The notes beneath the pieces are model-generated. The model did not search any database. It saw nothing but the letters and a program-made list of their open reading frames with translations, and had not been told where the DNA came from. The position numbers and the translations under genes were made by a program. This document shows positions 46,226 to 54,647 of a stretch of DNA of 64,000 bases, one piece after another (within the stretch, counting starts at the first letter, position 1; every line of letters begins with the position of its first letter). The DNA comes from Vibrio sp. MEBiC08052 (GTDB taxonomy: Bacteria > Pseudomonadota > Gammaproteobacteria > Enterobacterales > Vibrionaceae), in NCBI RefSeq assembly GCF_001506075.1, contig NZ_KQ947475.1:1370154-1434153 (forward strand), given 5' to 3'.

Positions 46226-47083
46226 TTATTTATATTCAACAGGGAAGCCGGTTTTAGGCATTGGCAATTCAACGCCAAACCATTGTTCAAATGATTGTGC
46301 GTAAGCGCCGAAATCCACCCCTGTCATCGCTTCATGGAATACGACATTCACAAAGTTCAGCCACTCTTGATCGCCTTTTTTCACGGCACAAGAATAACTT
46401 TGAGGCATCCAAGCATAACCGGAGTCCTTATAACGACCTGGATTTTGCACCATATACCAACGAAGAGAAGACTGATCGGTGGCTGCTGCATCAGCCCGGC
46501 CTGAGTTTAATGCCTGATACATTAATGCAACGCTCTCATATTGATCGACTTTCGCTTTCGGTAACGCGGCATGGACCATCTCTTCTGCATAAACGTTTTG
46601 TAACACAGCGATGACGACATTATCTCCGGCATCTTTTAATGCATCATAGTCGGCATACTGACTCTTATTCATTAATAAAAGTCCGACACCTTCCCGGTAA
46701 TAGGGAATGGTAAAGCCAACCTGTTGAGCCCGACTTGGGGTAACGGTCATAAACTGACAGCTCAGATCGACTTTATTTGTGACCAAATTAGGGATGCGGG
46801 CATCACCGGACTGATCAACAAATTTAATCTTCGTTTCATCATCAAATAGTCCCTTGGCGACCAGCTTTGCCATATCGATATCAAAGCCGACTAAATTATT
46901 GTTTTTATCTTTAAAGTGCCAGGGTGCATTGGTGCTTCCGGTACCGACAATTAAATATCCGCGATTCAACACTTCCTGTAGTTTATCTTCAGCATGACTG
47001 GTTGCCGAAATAAGTAGTGGCAACAGCGCGAATGAACCCAATAAATATTTACTGCATTGACTCTTCGTAATTAATCTCATCAC
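46226..47083 (-). CDS. Polar amino-acid ABC importer, periplasmic binding protein
   Basis: This 285-residue solute-binding protein of the SBP_bac_3 family has a signal peptide ending in TSHAED near residue 31. The fold landmarks are GYLIVGTGSTNAPWHFKD, LVGFDIDMAKLVA and QSGDARIPNLVTNKVDLSCQ. It is the first gene of the operon and defines its substrate range. The downstream D-serine-type dehydratase makes a D-amino acid a reasonable ligand, but that is inference. Confidence 0.92.
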   Translation of the reverse strand: MMRLITKSQCSKYLLGSFALLPLLISATSHAEDKLQEVLNRGYLIVGTGSTNAPWHFKDKNNNLVGFDIDMAKLVAKGLFDDETKIKFVDQSGDARIPNLVTNKVDLSCQFMTVTPSRAQQVGFTIPYYREGVGLLLMNKSQYADYDALKDAGDNVVIAVLQNVYAEEMVHAALPKAKVDQYESVALMYQALNSGRADAAATDQSSLRWYMVQNPGRYKDSGYAWMPQSYSCAVKKGDQEWLNFVNVVFHEAMTGVDFGAYAQSFEQWFGVELPMPKTGFPVEYK

Positions 47084-47561
47084 TGATTCCTTGTTGTTGT
47101 ACTCTCCATTTATTCCGGTATAATGGAATTGATATCTTTATACTGGAATATATTTTCAGTATGCGGTTACTCCAAATATCTGTCAACAGTTCAAATTTTA
47201 ATCAATATGTAGCTCTTAATATTTTTATTAATAGTTGTATTTGTGCTGAATTTATAGTTGAAATCCCAATAAATAAGCTGGTTATTATTTATATAATAGC
47301 TATTTATTCTGAATCCAAGTTGGTGCATTTGTTGGCTTTTTTGCACAAGATTGGTGATAAATTGGTTTATCTATTTTCTGTTGAAGGTTTAACTGATTAA
47401 TAAAGAAGATAATTAAATTGATGTTGAAGCATTCTTGATGAATTGCTGATCAATTGTTGAGGGGCGGTTGAACGCATCAGGATGCTGAAGTAAAAAACAG
47501 GGATTGCGATCCCGATGCGTTGGTCACCGTGTTGTTTGCCAATCGAGTTGCGTCACTTCTG
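47084..47561. other. Gene-free stretch between the ABC operon and the lacI-type gene
   Basis: These 478 bp are very AT-rich. A 79-codon frame at 47161-47400 has low-complexity content, no ribosome-binding site and no recognisable domain, so I do not count it. Near 47470-47520 AACGCATC and GATGCGTT face each other at about 40 bp and may form a terminator for the lacI-type gene. The operon promoter and its probable operator lie near 47100-47150. Confidence 0.5.
47112..47129. promoter_or_regulatory. Palindromic operator candidate upstream of the D-amino-acid operon
   Basis: ATTCCGGTATAATGGAAT is an 18-bp palindrome apart from two mismatched pairs. It lies about 30 bp before the binding-protein start, and a second half-site (ACTGGAATA) follows at 47142-47150. 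The ATTCC/GGAAT arms resemble sites of IclR-family proteins. Confidence 0.55.
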
Positions 47562-48587
47562 TCAGCCCGCTGTACTGGCTCTTCGTTTGAGTTTATATTT
47601 TAGAGTGGTTGATGATTCAAATAAGCCACCTTTTATCGCTTGTATCAGCTTTTCAGCGGCTTTGGTTCCCATTGTTTCATAGTCAAATTCCGCACAGGTC
47701 AGGCTGGGGTAGGCGTGCTCTCCCATGGCTGAACCTTCCAGACACATAATGGCCATATCTTTCGGTACTTTCAGCACTCTGCGGTGACACTCAAATAGCG
47801 CCCCGATGGCGATATCTTCATGACTGCATACTAATGCATCCAAGACGGAATCCCGTAACAGCAGTTTCGCGAGCCCTTCAGCACCCAATTGAGAAGAGGG
47901 GGCATCCGGTGTGGTTAAGAAATGGTCAGGGGTTAAGTAGCTCTCGATCATTGCACTTTGCCAGCCATGTAGCTGATGTTGCAGGGTAAAATGGTCACCG
48001 CGTGCACCGATGAAGCCAATATTCCTAAAGCCTTGTTCAATCAGATGTTTAGTACACGTTTTCCCCACTTCGAAGTAATCAAAGCCGATGTTTAAGTAGT
48101 CCTCTTTAGAGCGCTGCTCCGCGATTTCTAACACAATAGTATTGGTTGATTTCAGGAGCTGGTGGGTTCGTTTGGTATGTTCCTGTCCGAATAGTACGAC
48201 TCCTGCCGGACGGCTTTCTAAAAACGTGGAGACCAGATTTTCTTCCTGAGTGACTGAGTAATCACTGTAGCCAATCAACAACTGATAGCCCGCTTTATTG
48301 AGGGCATGTTGAAATTTGGGCAGGAAAACCGCACAAGCTTTTTCAAACAGTGACGGAATAACCAGTGCGATGGAGTGACTTTGTGCTGAGGCCAGTGCTC
48401 CCGCAGCTTTATTGGGGATATAACCCAGCTCATCAACAACTTGCTGAATTTTTTCTCTGAGATGATCAGAGACTAAATCCGGCGTTCTTAATGCTCGCGA
48501 CACCGTCATGGTGCCGACACCTGCTTTTTGGGCGACATCAGCCAACGTGACGCTACCGGTACTTCTTCGTTTACGGGGTCTGCTCAT
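47562..48587 (-). CDS. LacI/GntR-type transcriptional repressor
   Basis: This 341-residue regulator has an N-terminal helix-turn-helix (LADVAQKAGVGTMTVSRALR, about 15-34), a hinge helix (NKAAGALASAQS) and a sugar-binding-protein-like effector domain (IALVIPSLFEKACAVFLPKF, GFIGARGD). It most resembles the gluconate/idonate regulators GntR and IdnR. It is divergent from an ascorbate-type PTS operon, and a large palindrome that fits the family's sites lies between them. The likely inducer is a sugar acid or its phosphate. Confidence 0.9.
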   Translation of the reverse strand: MSRPRKRRSTGSVTLADVAQKAGVGTMTVSRALRTPDLVSDHLREKIQQVVDELGYIPNKAAGALASAQSHSIALVIPSLFEKACAVFLPKFQHALNKAGYQLLIGYSDYSVTQEENLVSTFLESRPAGVVLFGQEHTKRTHQLLKSTNTIVLEIAEQRSKEDYLNIGFDYFEVGKTCTKHLIEQGFRNIGFIGARGDHFTLQHQLHGWQSAMIESYLTPDHFLTTPDAPSSQLGAEGLAKLLLRDSVLDALVCSHEDIAIGALFECHRRVLKVPKDMAIMCLEGSAMGEHAYPSLTCAEFDYETMGTKAAEKLIQAIKGGLFESSTTLKYKLKRRASTAG

Positions 48588-48720
48588 CTTTCCAATTTTA
48601 CGTGATAGATTTTCTACGCTGAGATTTTACCACAGCCTGTTGGTCATCGGTTCGATAGTAACGTATCAGCACCTTGGTTTAATTGATTAAACCATAAGGG
48701 ATGAGCAAAATACTACATGC

Positions 48721-48765
48721 ATCACACAAATGATAGCGCTACCAGATAGCGCTATCATTTGTGAT
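48721..48765. promoter_or_regulatory. Large palindromic double operator for the LacI-type regulator
   Basis: From 48721 to 48765 the sequence is nearly one long palindrome. Its arms contain ACAAATGATAGCGCTA and TAGCGCTATCATTTGT around a short centre, giving two TAGCGCTA cores about 17 bp apart. The TGATAGCGCTATCA core is typical of GntR/IdnR-like LacI proteins. It lies about 70 bp before the PTS genes. Confidence 0.8.
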
Positions 48766-48835
48766 CTGTTTAAGATTTTTCTGGCATGTTGTTCGGTAAA
48801 GTGTCACTAAACCACACAACAAAGTTGGAAAAACC

Positions 48836-49279
48836 ATGCTACGTGAACTGATAACCCCTGATGTGGTGCGCATATATTCTGATGCGACCGACTGGAAAGA
48901 TGCGATTGAAAAATCGTGTGCGGCTCTGATTGAGAACCATGCGATAGAACCCGGCTATGTCGATGCCATTTGTCGCTCGCATGAATCGATCGGGCCTTAT
49001 TATGTGGTTGGTCCGGGAATGGCGATGCCCCATGCGCGTCCGGAAGATGGCGTCAACCGTATGGCGCTGGCGATAACGGTGATTCGACACGGTGTGAATT
49101 TTAATACCGAAGAAAATGACCCGATCAAAATGCTGGTGACCTTAGCGGCGACAGACAGTAACAGCCATATTGAAGCGATTGCGCAATTGGCTGAACTATT
49201 TATGAATGAAGCGCATGTACAACAAATTTGCAATGCGAACAGCAAAGATGATGTGCTCGCGGTGATTGATCAATATTAA
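48836..49279 (+). CDS. PTS system IIA component, ascorbate (Sga/Ula) type
   Basis: This 147-residue cytoplasmic phosphocarrier of the mannitol/fructose-like EIIA fold has the active-site histidine His66 in GPGMAMPHARPEDG. It passes phosphate from HPr to the IIB protein encoded next. It is first of three genes (IIA, IIB, IIC) and follows the palindromic operator. The specificity is set by the IIC partner. Confidence 0.9.
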   Translation: MLRELITPDVVRIYSDATDWKDAIEKSCAALIENHAIEPGYVDAICRSHESIGPYYVVGPGMAMPHARPEDGVNRMALAITVIRHGVNFNTEENDPIKMLVTLAATDSNSHIEAIAQLAELFMNEAHVQQICNANSKDDVLAVIDQY

Positions 49280-49317
49280 ATTTTATCTCCTTACACCCCC
49301 TAAAAATAAAGGTTTGA

Positions 49318-49608
49318 ATGATGAAAATTATCGTTGTATGCGGCAATGGTCTTGGCACCAGCCTGATGATGGAAATGAGCATTAAAAGTATTGTGAAAGA
49401 GCTCAATATTGAGGCAAGCGTTGATCACGTTGATCTCGGTTCAGCTAAAGGAACCGATTGTGACATCTTCGTCGCAACCAATGATATCGCCGAGCAGTTA
49501 AATATGCTGGCGGTAAAACCTCGGATTGTCGCGCTGGATAACATGGTAGATAAAGCGGCGATGAAAGCGCGTTTATCGGTGGCTCTGCAAGAGCTTGGTT
49601 ATCTGTAA
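49318..49608 (+). CDS. PTS system IIB component, ascorbate (Sga/Ula) type
   Basis: This 96-residue protein has the phosphocysteine loop at the N-terminus: IIVVCGNGLGTSLM with Cys8. It is a stand-alone IIB protein of the lactose/galactitol/ascorbate group and phosphorylates the sugar bound by IIC. Confidence 0.92.
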   Translation: MMKIIVVCGNGLGTSLMMEMSIKSIVKELNIEASVDHVDLGSAKGTDCDIFVATNDIAEQLNMLAVKPRIVALDNMVDKAAMKARLSVALQELGYL

Positions 49609-49620
49609 GGAGGAGCAGCG

Positions 49621-50877
49621 ATGGAGTTCTTTAATTTCTTAATGAATGATGTGCTGTCCGAACCCTCCGTGCTGGTTGGTTTTATCGCTCTGATCGGGCT
49701 GATCGCACAGAAAAAATCGGTGACGGAATGTATCAAAGGCACGGTAAAAACCATACTGGGGTTTATTATTTTGGGGGCAGGGGCCGGTCTGGTCGTCGGC
49801 TCGCTCGGTGACTTTGCGACCATTTTTCAGCATGCTTTTGGGATTACCGGCGTCGTCCCCAATAACGAAGCCATTGTTTCGATTGCGCAAAAATCATTTG
49901 GCCGTGAAATGGCGATGATCATGTTCTTTGCGATGCTGGTGAATATTTTGATTGCCCGTTTTACACCGTGGAAGTTTATCTTTTTAACCGGGCACCACAC
50001 GCTGTTTATGTCGATGATGGTGGCCGCGATTCTTGCGACCAGTGGGATGAAAGGTGTACCGCTGATTGCTTTGGGATCGATTGTGGTCGGTTGCGTGATG
50101 GTGTTCTTCCCTGCCATTGCTCACCGCTACATGAAACAGGTAACCGGCTCGGATGATGTCGCGATTGGTCACTTTTCAACTCTGTCTTATGTTCTCGCCG
50201 GATTTATCGGCAGTAAACTGGGTAATAAAGCACATTCAACAGAAGATATGAATGTGCCTAAAAGCTTATTGTTCCTGCGCGATACACCCGTTGCGATCTC
50301 ATTCACCATGGGCATTATTTTTATCATTACCTGCCTATTCGCCGGTGGCGATTATGTCCGTGAGGTTAGCGGCGGTAAGCACTGGTTTATGTTTGCCTTA
50401 ATCCAGTCAATTACTTTTGCCGGTGGGGTGTATGTCATCCTACAAGGGGTACGGATGATTATCGCTGAAATCGTCCCGGCGTTTAAAGGTATATCCGATA
50501 AACTGGTGCCCAATGCCAAACCTGCACTGGATTGTCCGGTGGTCTTTCCGTATGCGCCGAACGCAGTATTGGTCGGTTTCCTGTCGAGTTTTGCCGCAGG
50601 TTTAGTCGGGATGTTGCTGCTTTATATGATGAATTTAACCATCATTATTCCCGGGGTGGTGCCTCACTTTTTCGTCGGCGCTGCTGCCGGTGTGTTCGGC
50701 AACGCAACCGGCGGGCGACGCGGTGCGATCTTAGGCGCTTTCGCCCAAGGGCTGCTGATCACATTCTTGCCGGTATTCTTATTACCGGTATTGGGCGATT
50801 TAGGGTTTGCCAATACCACGTTCAGTGATTCGGACTTTGGTGCTATCGGGATTCTGCTGGGATTGATTGTGCGTTAA
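49621..50877 (+). CDS. PTS system IIC component, SgaT/UlaA family
   Basis: This 418-residue inner-membrane transporter of the ascorbate-type PTS family has about ten helices. Landmarks are GFIALIGLIAQKKSVTECIK, GTVKTILGFIILGAGAG and FTPWKFIFLTGHH. A strong GGAGGAG ribosome-binding site precedes the ATG. No Ula-like metabolic enzymes follow, unlike the E. coli ula operon, so the imported sugar acid must be processed by genes elsewhere. A terminator follows directly. Confidence 0.92.
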   Translation: MEFFNFLMNDVLSEPSVLVGFIALIGLIAQKKSVTECIKGTVKTILGFIILGAGAGLVVGSLGDFATIFQHAFGITGVVPNNEAIVSIAQKSFGREMAMIMFFAMLVNILIARFTPWKFIFLTGHHTLFMSMMVAAILATSGMKGVPLIALGSIVVGCVMVFFPAIAHRYMKQVTGSDDVAIGHFSTLSYVLAGFIGSKLGNKAHSTEDMNVPKSLLFLRDTPVAISFTMGIIFIITCLFAGGDYVREVSGGKHWFMFALIQSITFAGGVYVILQGVRMIIAEIVPAFKGISDKLVPNAKPALDCPVVFPYAPNAVLVGFLSSFAAGLVGMLLLYMMNLTIIIPGVVPHFFVGAAAGVFGNATGGRRGAILGAFAQGLLITFLPVFLLPVLGDLGFANTTFSDSDFGAIGILLGLIVR

Positions 50878-50893
50878 TCGATGTTTGAAAAAT

Positions 50894-50920
50894 AAAGGTC
50901 TCGCTTGCGAGACCTTTTCT
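50894..50920 (+). terminator. Rho-independent terminator after the PTS operon
   Basis: AAAGGTCTCG and CGAGACCTTT pair around CTTG and continue into a short T run. Confidence 0.88.
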
Positions 50921-51027
50921 GCATTTCACTGTCCCGTCATCGGTTGCTCGTGGTGAATAAAGTACGACGCTTTTCTCAATCTACCGGATGACTGTACTGT
51001 CTTGGTGCAAAAATGCACAAAATGAGG

Positions 51028-51876
51028 TCAGTTGTAGCGAATCCGGCTCAGATAAGTCTCATGTTTGACCCGCTTCTGGTAATCGAGGGGCGTCGCACTG
51101 ACCAACCGCTTGAATTCTCTGAGAAAGTGAGCCTGATCACTGAATCCCAGTCCATAGGCTAAGTCGGAAAACACCACCTGCCGGTGGTGGTTGATATGAT
51201 ACACCGCAGACTGGCAGCGGATGATCCGGCTGAACGCTTTGGGCGACAGCCCCAGATCACTGAGGAACTGGCGTTGCAATGTGCGGCTGGTGTAGCCGGT
51301 CATTGCCTCTAATTGCTTGATCTGAATATTCCCCTTGTGATCGAAAATGTGCTGAATTGCTTGCGCCGTGAGCGGAGAAAAACGACGTTTTCGCTGACTG
51401 ATCAAAAACTTATCCTTGATAAACTGCTGCGTCAGGGACACTTGCCTGACAAACGTTGACGCACTGACCACTTGTTCGAACAGCGCATGACACGTTGGCA
51501 CCACATCAGGTAAATACAGTAAATGATTCACCATTTCTCTTGCTGACGCATCGAGAAAATCAGGGATCACGCCCGGTAAGAATCGCACTCCGAAATACCG
51601 ATGTTGGTGGACAAAATTGGCCCGGGTTGCTTCGAGTGTTGTCCCGCAAACATAGGCGGCCGGGGCGTTGGCATCACAATCGAACAGGATGTCGATACAG
51701 CCGTCAGGGATCGCGAGTGTTAGTGATGCGGACGAGTCAGCTTCAAAGCTATAGAAGTGAGACACCTCCGGAATTTCCGAGGAACAAAGCGAAAAATCCT
51801 GAGCGGCACTCAGGACAAACCAAGGCTGTTTGGCGTGAATGCCTGCCACACGACTGACAATCGAAGCGTTGGACAT
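51028..51876 (-). CDS. AraC-family transcriptional regulator
   Basis: This 282-residue regulator has an N-terminal effector domain with IPDGCIDILFD and YFGVRFLPG. Two helix-turn-helix segments follow at the C-terminus (IKQLEAMTGYTSRTLQRQF and DLAYGLGFSDQAHFLREFKR). It is divergent from the ornithine-cyclodeaminase-like gene across a 247-bp gap and probably activates that operon in response to an amino acid or amine. Confidence 0.87.
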   Translation of the reverse strand: MSNASIVSRVAGIHAKQPWFVLSAAQDFSLCSSEIPEVSHFYSFEADSSASLTLAIPDGCIDILFDCDANAPAAYVCGTTLEATRANFVHQHRYFGVRFLPGVIPDFLDASAREMVNHLLYLPDVVPTCHALFEQVVSASTFVRQVSLTQQFIKDKFLISQRKRRFSPLTAQAIQHIFDHKGNIQIKQLEAMTGYTSRTLQRQFLSDLGLSPKAFSRIIRCQSAVYHINHHRQVVFSDLAYGLGFSDQAHFLREFKRLVSATPLDYQKRVKHETYLSRIRYN

Positions 51877-52123
51877 AATGACACCTGCTTTTTCGGGATA
51901 ACCCCATCCGGATAGGGTGAGAAAGCAAACGTGGTGCCAATATTGGGGCTTTTATCAATATTCGTGTCATGTCGCAAAAATTCAATACGCTGCTGAGTGG
52001 GTTCTCTAATATCCAAGCTATCCGTTGTTCATCTGATGTGATTCGCCAGGGAAGGTCGATGACTGACACTGCGGTGACTCGGAACACGGCATACCCATTT
52101 TACCCCCTATTTTTTGAGGTGAT

Positions 52124-53266
52124 GTGATGTCAGAACGTACCAAAATCGATTTTATTTACCTGTCGGAGCAAGACATGCTCAAAGCAGGTGTAACTGATAT
52201 GCCAAGCTGTGTCGATACCATGGAAGCAATGTTTGCCCTGCTGTGGCAGGGTGATTATCGCATGGCCGGCGCGAATAATGATTCTCATGGTGCCATGGTC
52301 ATTTTTCCGGAAGAGTCGCCTTTTCCGACCATGCCGAAACCGACCGCTGATCGCCGTTTGATGGCAATGCCGGCTTATCTCGGCGGAAGTTTCCAGACGT
52401 GTGGTGTCAAATGGTATGGCTCTAACATTGCCAACCGCGAGAAAGGCCTGCCCCGTTCCATCTTGATGTTTATCCTCAATGATATTGAAACCGGTGCGCC
52501 ACTGGCCTATATGTCCGCCAACCTGTTATCGGCTTATCGTACCGGTGCTGTACCGGGAGTGGGCGCCCGTTATCTGGCGCGTCCGGATTCGAAAGTCATC
52601 GGTCTGCTTGGCCCCGGTGTGATGGGCAAAACTGCGGTAGCAGCGTTTATCACCGCCTGTCCTCAGATTGATACCATTAAAGTCAAAGGCCGCGGGCAGC
52701 AAAGTCTCGATAGCTTCCTCACTTGGGTGGCAGCGACTTATCCGCAGATCACCACAATCGAGATTGTCGATTCACTGGAAGAAGTGGTGCGGGGCTCCGA
52801 TATTGTCACATACTGCAATTCCGGCGAGACCGGAGACCCCTCAACCTATCCGATCGTCAAACGTGAATGGGTCAAACCGGGCGCTTTTCTGGCGATGCCT
52901 GCCTATTGTCGCCTTGACGAAGAGATGGAACGGGATGACGTGCGCAAAGTGCTCGATAATACCGGCCTGTATCAAGCTTGGTACGAAGAAGTGCCCAAGC
53001 CCGCTCATCATCATATTCCGGTCATCGGCGTACGTTTTATGGACATGATTGCCGAAGGCAAAATTACTCTCGATCAACTGGAAGATATCGGTGAGATAGT
53101 CTCCGGTGAAGCACCCGGCCGCCAGAACGATGAAGAGATCATCATTATGTCTGTCGGTGGTTTACCGGTCGAAGATGTGGCGTGGGCGACGGTGATTTAC
53201 CGTAATGCACTCGCGCAGGGCATCGGCGTCAAACTGAATCTTTGGGACGAGCCAGTGCTGAGTTGA
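52124..53266 (+). CDS. Ornithine cyclodeaminase/mu-crystallin family protein (tyramine oxidase subunit B type)
   Basis: This 380-residue NAD(P)-binding protein belongs to the ornithine cyclodeaminase/mu-crystallin family. The dinucleotide loop is GLLGPGVMGKTAV, and SAYRTGAVPGVGARYLA and the N-terminal FIYLSEQDMLKAG are typical. The subgroup is often labelled tyramine oxidase subunit B in public annotation because it sits beside a FAD oxidase gene, as here. Its own reaction is not established by sequence. It opens an operon with the oxidase and an APC permease. Confidence 0.82.
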   Translation: MMSERTKIDFIYLSEQDMLKAGVTDMPSCVDTMEAMFALLWQGDYRMAGANNDSHGAMVIFPEESPFPTMPKPTADRRLMAMPAYLGGSFQTCGVKWYGSNIANREKGLPRSILMFILNDIETGAPLAYMSANLLSAYRTGAVPGVGARYLARPDSKVIGLLGPGVMGKTAVAAFITACPQIDTIKVKGRGQQSLDSFLTWVAATYPQITTIEIVDSLEEVVRGSDIVTYCNSGETGDPSTYPIVKREWVKPGAFLAMPAYCRLDEEMERDDVRKVLDNTGLYQAWYEEVPKPAHHHIPVIGVRFMDMIAEGKITLDQLEDIGEIVSGEAPGRQNDEEIIIMSVGGLPVEDVAWATVIYRNALAQGIGVKLNLWDEPVLS

Positions 53267-53317
53267 GCTGAATGGTTAGTCCGTCTGAAACCCATCCATT
53301 TCCCCAAGGATAAAGCG

Positions 53318-54610
53318 ATGACACAGAGATTAGAACCTGTCAATACACAAGACCAACTCCCCGCATCCACGCAAGTGGTGATTATCGGGGGTGGCATTAT
53401 CGGTGTCAGTGCAGCGTTGACACTGGCTGAGCGCAATATTCCGGTCGTCTTGCTGGAAAAAGGACAAATCGGCGCTGAGCAGTCATCCCGTAACCTCGGC
53501 TGGATCCGTAAAACCAACCGTCATGCTGAAGATGTCCCGCTGGCACAGGCCGCAGATCGACTCTGGGCTGAGATGCCGGTGCGTCTTGAGCGTTCCGTCG
53601 GCTATCAGCAGTCCGGGATTATTTTTGCTGCACGCAATGAACAACAGATGGCGATGTACCAAGGGTGGCATCAATCCGTTGAGTCGTTGCAACTGGATTC
53701 GCAACTCCTGAGCCCACAGCAGATTGATCAGTTGGCTCCCGGCGGCACTGAAAAATGGGTTGGTGGGCTATATACCCCTTCCGACGGATTTGCTGAACCC
53801 GCACTTGCGACCAGTGCCATCGCCCAGCGAGCGATTGAAAAAGGGGCGGTGATGGTTCAGAACTGTGCCGTCCGGACACTGTCTACTGCCGGCGGAAAGA
53901 TCAGCGGGGTCGTCACCGAGCAAGGTGAGATTCGCTGTTCCCAAGTGCTGCTTGCCAGCGGTGCATGGTCACGACGTTTCTTAGGCAATCACGGTGTGTC
54001 GTTTCCGACATTGCCGATTATCTGTTCCGTGTTGCGCACAAAAGCGACCCAAGGGCCGACGGATATTGCCTTTGCCGCGCCGGACTTTTCTTTTCGCCGA
54101 CATTCAGACGGTGGATTTGTCATTACGCAGCGTGGTGCGCTGGATGCACCGCTGACGCTGGATCATCTGCTGATCGGGATGCGTTATCTGGCACAGTTAC
54201 GGGCGCAGCGCAGTTATATGCGCGTGTCGCTCGGACGTCATTTTCTGCGGGATCTGACCTTACCCCGACGCTGGAAGGCGAGCGATGTTTCTCCGTTCGA
54301 ACGGATTCGTACTCTCAATCCATCCGTAAATGAGGGGATTAACCAAGAAGCGCTGACCAATCTTGCCAAGGCTTGGCCGATGTTTGCAGGGATAGGGATT
54401 GATGAAAGCTGGGCCGGGCTGATTGATGTGACGCCGGATTCATTACCGGTGATTGATCACATCGGTGCTATTCCCGGCCTGACCATCGCAACCGGTTTCT
54501 CCGGTCACGGATTTGGTACCGGCCCGGCAGCAGGACAGCTTGCCGCAGATTTAGTGTCGGATGTGACACCGATAGTCGATCCGAAACCATATCGGTTTGA
54601 GCGGTTTTAA
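53318..54610 (+). CDS. FAD-dependent amino-acid/amine oxidoreductase (DAO family)
   Basis: This 430-residue flavoprotein of the DAO fold has the FAD-binding loop VVIIGGGIIGVSAALTLAE at about residues 22-40 and RNLGWIRKTNRHAEDVPLA next to it. The C-terminal IDVTPDSLPVIDHIG and ATGFSGHGFGTGPAAGQLAA complete the FAD site. It should oxidise an amine or amino acid, feeding electrons to oxygen or the respiratory chain. The exact substrate is unknown. It lies 51 bp after the cyclodeaminase-like gene and before a permease that could import its substrate. Confidence 0.88.
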   Translation: MTQRLEPVNTQDQLPASTQVVIIGGGIIGVSAALTLAERNIPVVLLEKGQIGAEQSSRNLGWIRKTNRHAEDVPLAQAADRLWAEMPVRLERSVGYQQSGIIFAARNEQQMAMYQGWHQSVESLQLDSQLLSPQQIDQLAPGGTEKWVGGLYTPSDGFAEPALATSAIAQRAIEKGAVMVQNCAVRTLSTAGGKISGVVTEQGEIRCSQVLLASGAWSRRFLGNHGVSFPTLPIICSVLRTKATQGPTDIAFAAPDFSFRRHSDGGFVITQRGALDAPLTLDHLLIGMRYLAQLRAQRSYMRVSLGRHFLRDLTLPRRWKASDVSPFERIRTLNPSVNEGINQEALTNLAKAWPMFAGIGIDESWAGLIDVTPDSLPVIDHIGAIPGLTIATGFSGHGFGTGPAAGQLAADLVSDVTPIVDPKPYRFERF

Positions 54611-54647
54611 ATAAGGACGTTGTTTTTATTCATGAGAGGGATTTCAC

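Noticed and set aside
47161..47400. A 79-codon plus-strand frame in the AT-rich gap
   Set aside because: Its composition is low-complexity Ile/Asn/Ser-rich, it has no ribosome-binding site and it lies over the promoter region of a well-defined operon.
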